DNA of 18,025 nt from Physocladia obscura (taxonomy: Eukaryota > Chytridiomycota > Chytridiomycetes > Chytridiales > Chytriomycetaceae), in NCBI GenBank assembly GCA_027596945.1, contig JADGJH010000247.1, positions 5,620-23,644 on the forward strand, read 5' to 3'. The position numbers and the translations under genes were made by a program. Under the pieces are notes generated by a model. The model had not been told where the DNA came from. It ran no database searches and saw only the letters and a program-made list of their open reading frames with translations. Below are positions 1 to 8,707 of this stretch, one piece after another (the first letter of the stretch is position 1; the number at the start of each line of letters is the position of its first letter).

Positions 1-42
1 TTTTATTTTTATTTTTTAATTTTAAAATAAAAAAACAAACAG
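1..42 (+). other. 3' end of an intron of the zinc-knuckle gene
   Basis: The first 42 bases are almost pure A and T and end in a pyrimidine-poor ACAG acceptor. The reading frame of the following gene stays open up to this acceptor and has no ATG near it. The simplest reading is that the window opens inside an intron and that further 5' exons lie to the left. Confidence 0.55.
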
Positions 43-2230
43 ATGCATTTCTTCTTTCGAAGGCTTTGCCGAAAATGTGCAATGGGATGGACTTGTACTC
101 GGCGTGGAAGTTGTTGGCGCCTGCCTCGACATTGCTGACGAAGATTTGGGAACTCTCCATGAGCCAATTCAATCGGACTGGGAAGAGCTTACAGCAACCG
201 GTGATCTCTTTAAGCGACGACATGATGCGATACAGCAGTACAACTTTGGCATCAAATTCGGACTTTTTGAATACGTCAAGGCTATTGGAAAACCACTCAT
301 GGAAAGTATGAACAAGTTGCCTGCCGTTGCCGCCAAATCAACTGCATCCTCATCTCCGGCGAAAAATGATTCCGAAAAATCTGGTATTCAACTCACAATT
401 AAGGGTGCCATTCCGGGAATTGTTGCGGAAATACCAATACCGAAACTCTCAAACAAGTACATCACCATCACTGAAGGTGTTCCTTGCCTGAATTTAAATT
501 TCGCGAACTGGAAATCAAAAAAATCCGAGATTATCCAGGACGACAAACACAAGGCTGTGAAAGAGATTGTTGATCTTATTTTAAAATTGCAAACATCTCG
601 TTTGGCTTCTACTATGGCACCCAAAGCGGGTGTGATGAGTCACGACGAAATTTCTTCTGCGATTGCACAAGGTCGAATCAAACTCACCGTGCAAATTGGA
701 AGAAATGATGCCGAGAAGATAAAATCTGGTTTAATACCATTGGGAGAACGAATAACTGACGAGAAAATGGCTGTTGTTGAAGTTGTCAGTATTGTGAAAG
801 AAAGCAAGAATCTTGAAGATATTTCGCCAGCCAGAGATGTTGCTGATCTTTCAAAAGATTCAAGTACTTTATCCACAGCTATTTCTGCTGAAGTAACTGT
901 TGAAAATGCCACCGAACTTTCCACCAGTTCGAAAAAAAAGAACAAAAAAAAGAAGAAGAAGTCCAAGGTATCATCATCTTCTACATCAGATGTTCCTGTT
1001 GTTGATGAAGAAAATGAAGAAAGGCCTAAAGAACCTGCACTTGGAGATGTTGATCATAATGTGAAGGCCAGTGGCATTGAATTAGAAGATAAAACAGAAC
1101 CTACGTGGGGAATAAGTCAAAAGCAGACCGATGAGTTTTGGGAAAACGACCAAGATGATGCGATTCCTGTGGAATACAAATTGAATACGCCACCATCAAA
1201 GCAGTCTTTGAGTCCTCTTGAAAAAATCGTCGAAGAGTCATCAAATGCCACTGTTTCAGTTTTGACTTCAATTCAAAGTAATGCTATTGTACCTGAAGCT
1301 CCTATTGCAACTCTTGCACCTCTTCCAACACTGCAACTCTTGAATCCACCTCATTTAATTCAAAGTAATGAAGCTTTTTCGCAGCATAATGGCTCGGTTT
1401 CTGCTCTTGAATTTCAAAGTCTACACCAAGCATATAGCGGTGCAATGATTGAGATTCAAAAACTGCACACTGACTGTGGAATGTTTGTTCAAGAGATTTG
1501 TCGATTGAATGCAGCTGTTGCGCATTGGAAAGGAGTTGCGGAAAGCCTGCATAATCAGCAACTCCAGCAACAAAATTCGTTCTATGAAAGCAGCGCATCG
1601 ATACTGCACCAACAACCACAACAAGCGTTTATAAATTATGCCTTGCCATTTTCAGCAGGACCTCCTCCAGGTATCCAGATACCAACATTGAGCACGACTC
1701 AAAGCAGTTCTTCAAAGGCATTGCCATACAACGGCAGCGTTCCAATACTTGTGCCATCCCCACTTGGCGATTTGTTTGACTCAACTGACATACTCCCAAA
1801 CAAAGCCGATGATGAAGAAAGAAAAGACCCAGATTTGAATTCGGAAATTATAAAATCTCCTGCATCCTGGCGTAAAAGTGATGCCTCAACCTTCGCTGCA
1901 ACGAAACCCGGAATCGGGAGCAGAAGTATTGGCGTGATTGGAAATGAACGGAGAATGGCTCGACCTTCAGTTTTGAATAGCTCAGCCAGAATCGTTGGTG
2001 GCAGTAGTTCTGATGGAAAAGATTTACGACGGGCTTTTTTACGTGGTGGCAGGGAGTTGAGATGTGGTAATTGTGGCGAAGCAGGCCATGAATCAAATAA
2101 GTGCAACGCGCCTTGCAGGTAACATTTTTACTTTAGTATAAACTAATTTTTTCTTTGCTGATTTTTTTAAATACAAAAAATAAGATACTGTGATGAGGTC
2201 GGACATCTGGCTGCACAATGCCCATTTTGA
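43..2230 (+). CDS. CCHC zinc-knuckle protein of unknown function, 5' partial
   Basis: Two exons are visible: 43-2118 (read from codon TGC at 44) and 2185-2230, split by a 66-nt intron (2119-2184), giving about 706 residues before the stop at 2228. The C-terminus carries two CCHC knuckles of the C-x2-C-x4-H-x4-C type. The first is CGNCGEAGHESNKC (2063-2104). The second, CRYCDEVGHLAAQC, begins at 2114 and is completed only after splicing. Such knuckles usually bind single-stranded RNA or DNA. Further upstream are a lysine run (about 928-966) that could be a nuclear or nucleolar signal, an acidic and Ser-rich linker, a helical stretch that may form a coiled coil (about 1405-1570), and a Gln/Pro/Ser-rich low-complexity part. 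I do not recognise the N-terminal region. The first in-frame ATG is at 299, but coding-like sequence runs upstream of it, so it is probably not the start. No retroelement domains are present, so a Gag origin is unsupported. Confidence 0.75.
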
Positions 2231-2264
2231 AAATATCTAATTGATGCAGGAGGGAAAATATTGG

Positions 2265-2270
2265 AATAAA
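2265..2270 (+). terminator. Poly(A) signal AATAAA of the zinc-knuckle gene
   Basis: A canonical AATAAA lies 34 nt past the stop codon and is followed by T-rich sequence. Confidence 0.55.
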
Positions 2271-2403
2271 TTTACTAATTTTTTTGGCGCATTTTTTAGC
2301 TGAATTGACAGATTCAGTTGATGGCAGATATATTTGGTGATGTATTATTCAAAATATGGTGAGCCGGCTGAAATACGTGAAAGTTTTTAATTAAATATAA
2401 AAT

Positions 2404-2409
2404 TTTATT
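2404..2409 (-). terminator. Poly(A) signal of the deformylase gene
   Basis: TTTATT on the plus strand reads AATAAA on the minus strand, about 90 nt downstream of the deformylase stop. Confidence 0.45.
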
Positions 2410-2498
2410 TTAGCTTCTATCTTGCACGTTGACTGCTTGGAAAGTTTTCATACACATCAATGTACTTGAAAATACGAGTCAACATTAATATAATGTTG

Positions 2499-3251
2499 TT
2501 AAAATAATTTCTTCCGCTTTACCTGATCATGTCTTAAAGTCTTTTCAATCGTGCGGTCTATAAGTGAAATCCCATCCAGATGATCCATTTCGTGATGCAA
2601 AATGCGAGCCAAAAATCCGTCTGCCTGAAAATTTAACTCTTCTCCTTTCAGATCAAGTGCTTTGACGCGTACCTGTCAAATGTGTATAATATTTTAAAGC
2701 AAAATCAAAAGGCAAAACAACGAGAAAAAACACCTTTCCAGGTCTTCGAACAATAGCGTTATAATGCGGCATAGATTCGCAACTTTCATATTCAGCAGCC
2801 CATTTTGTTTCGCGTTCAAGAATCTCAAGAGTCGGGTTGATCAAAAAAGTCAGTGGTGTTGGAGCAATACTTTTATTCCGGATTGTTTTGTGGTCGGTAA
2901 CGTTATACGCAATAATTCGCAGGGCAAACCCAACCTTTTTTTTGTACTCAGTAATATGATAGATGCGAAATAGAAAAACAAAAGTAACCTGTGGCGCGGC
3001 AAGGCCTAAAATATTATGGTACGGTGAAGCAAATACAGACTTAATTGCTTTGACGGCATCGGAGCATCGCGAGTTTGGATCGAGAATATCGGCTGGGTTG
3101 ACTTTCTCGCAAGGAGTTCGGAGAATCGGATGTCCAATGCGAACAACTGGAGCCTGTCAAAAACATGTGATAGTTTCAGTTTAAACCCGCCATATTGTGA
3201 GTTTGTACTAACGGCTTTTCGAATCCGCAGAAAGTACAAAGCTTTTTGCAT
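2499..3251 (-). CDS. PDF: Peptide deformylase, mitochondrial type
   Basis: This metallo-hydrolase removes the N-formyl group from nascent organellar proteins. The four exons, in transcription order, are 3251-3213, 3153-2989, 2934-2734 and 2672-2499, giving 192 residues; the introns are 59, 54 and 61 nt. All three signature motifs are present: GLAAPQVG (residues 63-70, motif 1, spanning an exon junction), ESCES (118-122, motif 2, with metal-ligand Cys120) and HHEMDH (161-166, motif 3, the HExxH box with His162, Glu163 and His166). Motif 2 reads CES rather than the bacterial CLS, as in animal mitochondrial enzymes. The start is the only ATG in exon 1. The first 13 residues are basic and hydrophobic with no acid, which suits a mitochondrial presequence, although the leader is short. 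The C-terminus ends in a lysine-rich tail. Length is normal for the family. The gene is head to head with the kinesin gene. Confidence 0.95.
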
Positions 3252-3275
3252 TTTTTTTTTTTTCGGTTGGAAAAA
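3252..3275. promoter_or_regulatory. 24-bp gap between divergent start codons
   Basis: Only 24 bp separate the ATG of the deformylase (minus strand, 3251) from the ATG of kinesin-9 (plus strand, 3276). The gap is a T run, a short CGGTTGG core and an A run. Any shared promoter or 5' leader must therefore extend into the first exon of the opposite gene, unless leaders are extremely short. Both starts are supported by protein content. Confidence 0.6.
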
Positions 3276-6200
3276 ATGGCAACAATTTCAAGAGATGCAA
3301 AATCCAAAGAACCAGCTGCCAAACACGTTAAAGCAGTAATAAGAACAAGACCGACGGCCGATTTCGCGGCAAATTATATTAAATTCGATTCAGATCTGAA
3401 GGTTTTTTTTGTCACCGCGTTTTGATATTATTTCCCCACATGACAATTCGTTAATAACAGAGTACACATATTCATATTCCGAGAGGATCGGACGGCGGTT
3501 TCATCAATAATCAACAAGAAAATTGGGATTTTAAATTTGATAGTATCCTTCACAACGCATCTCAGGAAAAAGTTTTTGATGAATGTGCTCTTGGAATTGT
3601 TAAAAGTGTTATGGATGGATATCATGGTAAATCGTGAATTAATAAGTCTAGATCTACTAATGATTAAAATTTTACGATTCCAAGGCACGATTATGGCATA
3701 TGGGCAAACTGGTGCTGGCAAGACATTTACAATGTTTGTAGAAGCTGAATTTAGGTTCTCGCTTATATGTTTATGAATTCCAGGACTGGTGCAACCGAAA
3801 ACTATAAACATCGCGGACTTATTCCACGAGCCATATCTCATATATTTAAAGAAATTTCTGAACGACCGCAAATGGCTTTTACGGCTCGGATCAGTTACTT
3901 AGAAATTTACAATGAATCTATCGTTGATCTATTGATATCGTCACCCGAATCTGCCGCTGCTGCCGCTGCCGCCGGCGAATTTCACAGCGATTGGAATCTT
4001 AATGTTGTAGATGATAAGAATGGTATTTTTTTTCGACGATAGTTTTTTTTTTTTTGTTTGATTTTTTTTATGTAGGAATGTCTTACGTGAAAGGTCTCAC
4101 TATGCAACTTGCAAACAATGAAGAAGAAGCTTTGAATTTGTTGTTTGAAGGAGAAACAAATAGATCCATAGCGCAGCATCAATTAAATAAAATTTCAACT
4201 AGGTGAAAAATAAAGATTTCAGTTTATAAATTAAAAAAATAATAACAAATAAAAAAGATCGCACTGCATTTTCACAATCTACTTAGAATCAAGATCTCGT
4301 GTAGAATCTACTGAAAGAGTCATTAGTTCCAAGTTGAATTTAGTTGATCTTGCAGGATCAGAGCGTATTTCGAAAACGCATACTCAGGGATTATCAATGA
4401 AAGAAGCAATGTGTACGTAATTTTTTCAAAGCTAATTTTTATTATAAATTCCGTGACATTGGAAAGTCTTCTAGATATCAATAAATCCCTGACTTTTCTG
4501 GAGCAAGTCATTATTGCACTCAGCGACAAGCGGCGCGACCATATTCCATATCGTCAGTCAAAGCTCACTAATGTTCTGCGCGACTCTTTGGGAGGAAACT
4601 GCAACACGCTCATGATTGCCAATATTTGGGGAGTAAAAGAGCATATCGAAGAAACAATTAGTACACTCAGATTTGCCACTCGAATGGTTTGTTGTCGTAG
4701 GTTTATTCAAAAATTGAGCCAAATAACGTCAGATGTGCGTGGCAAATACACCATCAGTAAATATACAATATGATCCTGCAGCAATGATCAAGAAATATGA
4801 AAAAGAAATACGCGAGTTGAAGCAAGAACTCGCAATGCATGACTCGCTCAACAACCGTAGTCATATACAATATGAAAGTTTCGGTGAAACACAGCGACTG
4901 GAGCTTTCGAAAATTGTAAAGGCATATTTAAAGGATGAAATCGATGAACTTGAAGTAATTTTTTCGGTCTACAGCGTACTTTCTTTTTTCTAACATTTCA
5001 ACAGATTGTCAGCTTGAGACAAGTGCGTGAGTATTTTACGCAATTCAAAGGTTTGTATAAAACTTTAGAGCAAGAACGTAACGATTTGGGAGCTGCGGTC
5101 AAAAAATCAAATGCAAGTGGAATAGCGCCGGCTGGAGGGCTTGCTGGAGATAGAAATCTCGCTATCGATGAATATTCAGTAAGTCATTATTTATCTAATT
5201 GAATCATTTATTTCTCGAATATATTAGGCTGCGAGAATGCTTCAAGATTATGACCGGGACGACTGCGTTGGAGAAACGGAGTCTTCGGGATTCAGCGTTG
5301 GACTGGTAATTCTTTATTTTTTACAGTAAAGTGACTTTGGTAAATATTTTCAAAGGCTCCAACCAACGGAAAAGACTTCCAATTTCGCAGTAATATGAAA
5401 AAGAAAAAATTTATTAATGCTGGAAATACTGGAAATGCAAAAACGATATCCACACAAATTTTACATGGAGAAGATGACGATGATGTTGTGTATGAGGTCG
5501 ATATTCCTTTCATTAATTTTGATTTGATAAAAATATTACATTTTCAGCGAGATATCAACAGTCCTTCTCACCAAATGCTGCCTGCACTTCCAAAAACATC
5601 AGGAAACAGTAATACCATTGGACATGGGAAAAAAGCCCCAGTCAATCGTGCTGACGAGTTTGAAAACTTCAAACGGGGTAAAGGAGCAGAAATGAATCGA
5701 ATTTTGATTGAAAACAAAGGTTTTTGCTTGTTTTTTGTTTCTCGATTTTCACTTATTAAAATTGAAAAACAGCTAGCCTAAAAGAAAAGAAGAGATACGC
5801 AATTTCTTTATCAACACAAATTACTGCTCACAAAAGTCATATTGACGAACTCAAGGTTCAAATTGATTCACGTCGTATGACAACAACAAATGCATCCAAT
5901 AGCGAAACTATTATTGATGAAGAAGAGTATACACTCATTGACAGGCTTAAATCTGTAAAAATTGCGTACCGTGAAGCGGTCGAATCATTAAAAGGTGCTC
6001 GTGGAGAGATTACTTACATTGAAAAACTTGTTGTAAATGTTCGACAAAAACTGATGAGCGAATTTGAGGCTTGGTTTGAGGGAAGCTTTGGTATTGGTGG
6101 TGGCGGCGATGATAATTTAGGAGGGAATAATGGTGGTATGGAGGTAATCCAACAAAATATATATTTAACAATACTATTTATAAAACAACATCTGCAACAA

Positions 6201-6397
6201 CTGCAAAGGATCTTATGGATATTGGAGAAAAATTTGACCGATTGCAACTGGAAAAAATGTCTCAAGAAGATCCTGACTCTTTGCCATTTTATAACGCTAG
6301 AAAAAACACAGAACGCCGTATGTTGCGAGTTAAGTTGATCATTTTAATTAAATTCACTATCAATAACTTGAAAAATATTCAAAAACAGCAAAAGTGA
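3276..6397 (+). CDS. KIF9: Kinesin-9 family motor (KIF9 orthologue), axonemal
   Basis: This microtubule motor of the kinesin-9 family is associated with the flagellar axoneme and central pair. The fifteen exons are 3276-3401, 3461-3626, 3685-3733, 3784-4022, 4076-4202, 4258-4412, 4475-4686, 4733-4954, 5005-5178, 5228-5305, 5356-5496, 5548-5719, 5773-6143, 6209-6328 and 6389-6397, giving 786 residues, close to vertebrate KIF9. The motor domain (about 10-358) has the P-loop GQTGAGKT (104-111), switch I ending STRSH (234-238) and switch II DLAGSE (266-271). KIF9-specific stretches are GATENYKHRG after the P-loop, LEIYNES, HDSLNNR after the neck, the tail block DEFENFKRGKGAEMNRI, and EEEYTLIDRL with its coiled-coil surroundings. 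The neck and tail are rich in predicted coiled coil. A seven-alanine insert (3953-3973) interrupts a motor loop. The last exon codes only Gln-Lys; intron 14 is in frame and stop-free, so the extreme C-terminus is the least certain part. Confidence 0.95.
3953..3973 (+). repeat. GCN (poly-alanine) tract in the kinesin motor domain
   Basis: Seven alanine codons in a row (GCC/GCT) follow the LEIYNES block of the motor domain. GC-rich sequence stands out here in an AT-rich gene. The tract lies at a surface loop that varies between kinesins, so it may be tolerated; its length could vary between strains. Confidence 0.7.
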
Positions 6398-6410
6398 GGA
6401 ATTTTTCGAA

Positions 6411-6416
6411 AATAAA
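6411..6416 (+). terminator. Poly(A) signal AATAAA of the kinesin-9 gene
   Basis: AATAAA begins 14 nt after the stop codon and is followed by a T-rich stretch, as expected for a short 3' UTR. Confidence 0.55.
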
Positions 6417-6844
6417 ATTTTTTACGCAGTATTTTTGTATTTTTGAATTTTCTTTTTTTTTTTTCTTTTTTTTGCTTTTTTTCGGCCATATGCTTAATAC
6501 TTCGTATTGATATCTGACAAAGAAAATTTATGTATACCAACTATTATATTTAAGTCCATGAGTAATTAGTGTCTGCAGTTAATTACCTAAAAATTATCAT
6601 TCAAAGCCAAAAAAAAAAAAATTGGTTTATGGCATGAGAACATTTAGAATTAAAGTAGAATATTCTTCACCAAATTTTAATGTGTCGGATAAAAGATGAT
6701 AAATTCCTGAAGGTTCAGAACCCCACATATATTGTTTTTTGTTTTGGTCGTTTTCTGTTATGGTAAAAACCACTCAGATTTTCAGCAGTGTAATTTTTTG
6801 CAGAAAATATAGTATTTTAAGATAAATGGAAATAATACAATGTA

Positions 6845-6850
6845 TTTATT
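6845..6850 (-). terminator. Poly(A) signal of the surface-protein gene
   Basis: Minus-strand AATAAA lies only 3 nt beyond the TGA stop (6856-6854), which implies a very short 3' UTR. Confidence 0.5.
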
Positions 6851-6853
6851 CAT

Positions 6854-7891
6854 TCACATCTGTAAGACAAGTGCAAGAATAACAACCAAACTTGCAGAAA
6901 CAATCCGTAAAGAAGAGGAATTAAAAATGCGAATATTGCCAACATTTTTATACATTGTACAATTTACATTATCCCACGTAATTCCACCAATAAAGTTATG
7001 GCAAATACTTTCGTAATAGTAGTTGACAGTCAACGATCCATTGGATGCCAACGTGTACATCTGGTAAGCCCAATCGAATGGAAAGCGATTGATCGAGATA
7101 CACTCATTCAGCAAAACGGCATGCTGTGCGATAGTGCTGTTAGCACCACAATCTGGCACAGAAAAGACATCAAATAAGGCAAACGGCTTCGTGCCGTACT
7201 TAGATTTGGCATCTTGAACAATGTCATAGCCGGAAAGAGACGGGAGGGTTTTGATTTCGGTGCAGTTTAGAACGTCGTCCCAAGGAGCAGCAACATCAAG
7301 CTGGATCGAGACTGTACTATTGGCTGGGTTGCATTCGAATCCACTGAGATTCCCGTGAAGTCCATAAAAGTAAGAAACTTGGTATCCCAATGGATTGATA
7401 ATCTTTGCTGTTTGGTTTTCTGCAGTACAACTTGAATTCTGGAAGACCGGATATTTTTGCAATGAAGCGTTATCAAAGGTTGCTGTGGAGTTAATGTTGA
7501 TACATGCACTGTTAGAGAAGAAGCGCGAGTAGATGTTTCCAGTAAAGTCTGAGTAGTATTGGATATAGTTTTGGGAGGAGTTATTCACTGGCAAGCAGGC
7601 TTGAAGACGGTAGTTTTCAATAGTTACTGGGTTCGCAGAGCACGAAGCATTTGCGAAGGTGGAGATCAGAACAGAAGTAGCTGGAAGACTGCTGTTGAGT
7701 GCAGCTGCGCTGGGGCAGGTTGTAGTGCTGAGAACAAGAAGGTTATCATTTGGGACACCAACGCACGACGATGAGTCTGGCTGGCATATGCTCGAATCAA
7801 ACTCGCATTTATAGCCAATCAACGTTGAATTGTTGCAGATTGCCTGCGAGTTTAGTTCCAGATTGGTTTGGAACAAGTTAACGCAGTGCAT
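6854..7891 (-). CDS. Cysteine-rich, N-glycosylatable, probably GPI-anchored surface protein; N-terminus unresolved
   Basis: The reading frame gives 345 residues from the first in-frame ATG (7891). It has 16 cysteines, suggesting up to eight disulphides, and about 16 Asn-x-Ser/Thr sequons spread along its length. The C-terminus has an NSSS stretch (324-327), a short spacer and a terminal hydrophobic run (about 330-345) ending the protein, which is the layout of a GPI-attachment signal. These traits demand secretion, yet no signal peptide follows the ATG. The frame remains open upstream to about 7955 without an ATG, so a 5' exon is probably missing from this model. Two segments resemble each other: residues 99-145 and 264-310 share a spaced pattern Cys, aromatic residues, Gly, aromatic run, Ser-x-Cys-x-Asn, Asp-Asn. 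I do not recognise the family. It could be an adhesin-like or wall-associated protein, but no function is shown. Confidence 0.65.
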   Translation of the reverse strand: MHCVNLFQTNLELNSQAICNNSTLIGYKCEFDSSICQPDSSSCVGVPNDNLLVLSTTTCPSAAALNSSLPATSVLISTFANASCSANPVTIENYRLQACLPVNNSSQNYIQYYSDFTGNIYSRFFSNSACININSTATFDNASLQKYPVFQNSSCTAENQTAKIINPLGYQVSYFYGLHGNLSGFECNPANSTVSIQLDVAAPWDDVLNCTEIKTLPSLSGYDIVQDAKSKYGTKPFALFDVFSVPDCGANSTIAQHAVLLNECISINRFPFDWAYQMYTLASNGSLTVNYYYESICHNFIGGITWDNVNCTMYKNVGNIRIFNSSSLRIVSASLVVILALVLQM

Positions 7892-8101
7892 TTTTGGCGG
7901 ATTTTTTATCCACCCTTTCAAAAAATTTCCATCTACCGAAAATTGAAAAATTTCATTTCACCGAATTAAGTTCAAATTTTGGCGAGATTCCACGTGATAA
8001 AATAAGATCGCCTCTGACAGTACTTACATACCTTTCAATACTGGTAATAAAAAATATTTGATTGAGTAATGGTTTTGGCGTAGCCTTTTTCCCTTTTTGT
8101 T

Positions 8102-8278
8102 ATGAATACTCTTGGCGGTTTTGGATCACAGGCTGTTGAGTTCTTTGAAATACTAGAGGAGCTGTTAATACAATGGGATATGTTACGAGAGGCATTGAAG
8201 ATGGACTCGTCTTCAAGCGTATTGGTTTTAACCCACAAAAGGCTATATCCTAACCTGCCTCCACAAAAATCGATTTAG
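8102..8278 (+). CDS. Weak small ORF, 58 codons, hypothetical
   Basis: ATG at 8102 opens 58 codons to a TAG at 8276. The peptide has an amphipathic, acidic and Leu/Phe-rich helix-like stretch (about residues 11-34) and then a Ser-rich and basic tail. Positions 8219-8278 also look like a 60-nt intron (GT start, CTAAC branch-like motif, TTTAG end); splicing it would leave about 44 residues ending NSLSP. The opposite strand is open over the same stretch, so the ORF may be chance. No family is recognised. Confidence 0.2.
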   Translation: MNTLGGFGSQAVEFFEILEELLIQWDMLREALKMDSSSSVLVLTHKRLYPNLPPQKSI

Positions 8279-8477
8279 AATTCCTTAAGCCCTTGAAGAA
8301 ATTTTTGAAAAAAAAACGAAAAGTACAAAAAAGTATATTAGAAAGAATAAGACAGTTTGAAAATAAAGAAAGAATTAAATCTTCAAACAAAATCAAAAAA
8401 TTGATAACAGCTTATGAAGTCTGTGTTAGTGGGTGAAAAATTATGTAGAACGTTGATGTTATTGTAGATTAAGATTA

Positions 8478-8483
8478 TTTATT
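8478..8483 (-). terminator. Possible poly(A) signal of RSPH3
   Basis: Minus-strand AATAAA lies about 225 nt beyond the RSPH3 stop codon. It is the first canonical hexamer I found downstream, but the distance is long for this window. Confidence 0.3.
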
Positions 8484-8707
8484 GATTTTGAAATATTTTT
8501 AAGATAAAAATGGAAGTCACGAAATTAGTTAATGCTTTTTACAAATGAAGGAAAGTTGTGTAAATTACTCTCAGCAAACTTGCGAAGGTGCAATCGGTAC
8601 AATTCAAAAAATAAAATTTGGGAATGAAATTATACTTCAACAAAGTAGAATAAAATTATTATTGTTTTTTTCTTTCTTTGTTTCAAAATTTTTAAAAAGG
8701 AGTATCT

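Larger units (their letters stand above)
2231..2498. other. Convergent intergenic region with two poly(A) signals
   Basis: This 268-bp gap lies between two genes that converge. It holds a plus-strand AATAAA at 2265-2270 for the zinc-knuckle gene and a minus-strand AATAAA (TTTATT at 2404-2409) for the deformylase. I see no coding potential or structured RNA in it. Confidence 0.6.
6398..6853. other. Convergent intergenic region, no gene seen
   Basis: This 456-bp gap is between the ends of the kinesin gene (+) and the surface-protein gene (-). It is AT-rich, with long T and A runs around 6449-6480 and 6609-6621. A plus-strand AATAAA sits at 6411-6416 and a minus-strand one at 6845-6850. I found no ORF, tRNA or clear repeat. 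Confidence 0.6.
7892..8707. other. Gap between surface-protein gene and RSPH3, mostly unexplained
   Basis: This 816-bp gap separates two minus-strand genes. It holds a strong minus-strand splice donor (GTATGTAAGT, 8031-8022) that could belong to a missing 5' exon of the surface-protein gene. It also holds a weak 58-codon plus-strand ORF (8102-8278), a lysine-rich A-rich stretch at about 8290-8440 that looks like composition rather than coding, and a minus-strand AATAAA at 8478-8483. Nothing else is supported. Confidence 0.5.

Noticed and set aside
640..966. Minus-strand ORF beginning with a phenylalanine run.
   Set aside because: It is the antisense of the lysine-rich part of the zinc-knuckle gene.
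43..2230. Zinc-knuckle protein as a retrotransposon Gag.
   Set aside because: There is no reverse transcriptase, protease, integrase or terminal repeat nearby, and the gene has spliceosomal introns.
3006..3251. Reading straight through the deformylase first exon as an 81-codon ORF.
   Set aside because: Splicing out 3154-3212 restores the family N-terminus; the read-through frame has no similarity to the enzyme.
5306..5326. Nearer acceptor (TTACAG) for kinesin intron 10.
   Set aside because: It would make a 21-nt intron followed at once by a TAA stop; the acceptor ending at 5355 keeps the frame open.
8035..8238. Minus-strand open frame with several N-glycosylation sequons, considered as a 5' exon of the surface protein.
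   Set aside because: Its frame stops (TGA) just before the strong donor at 8031 and it has no ATG, so it cannot be joined without further assumptions.
8290..8440. Lysine-rich open stretch on the plus strand downstream of the 58-codon ORF.
   Set aside because: The composition is that of A-rich DNA, and no splice pairing joined it convincingly to the upstream ORF.
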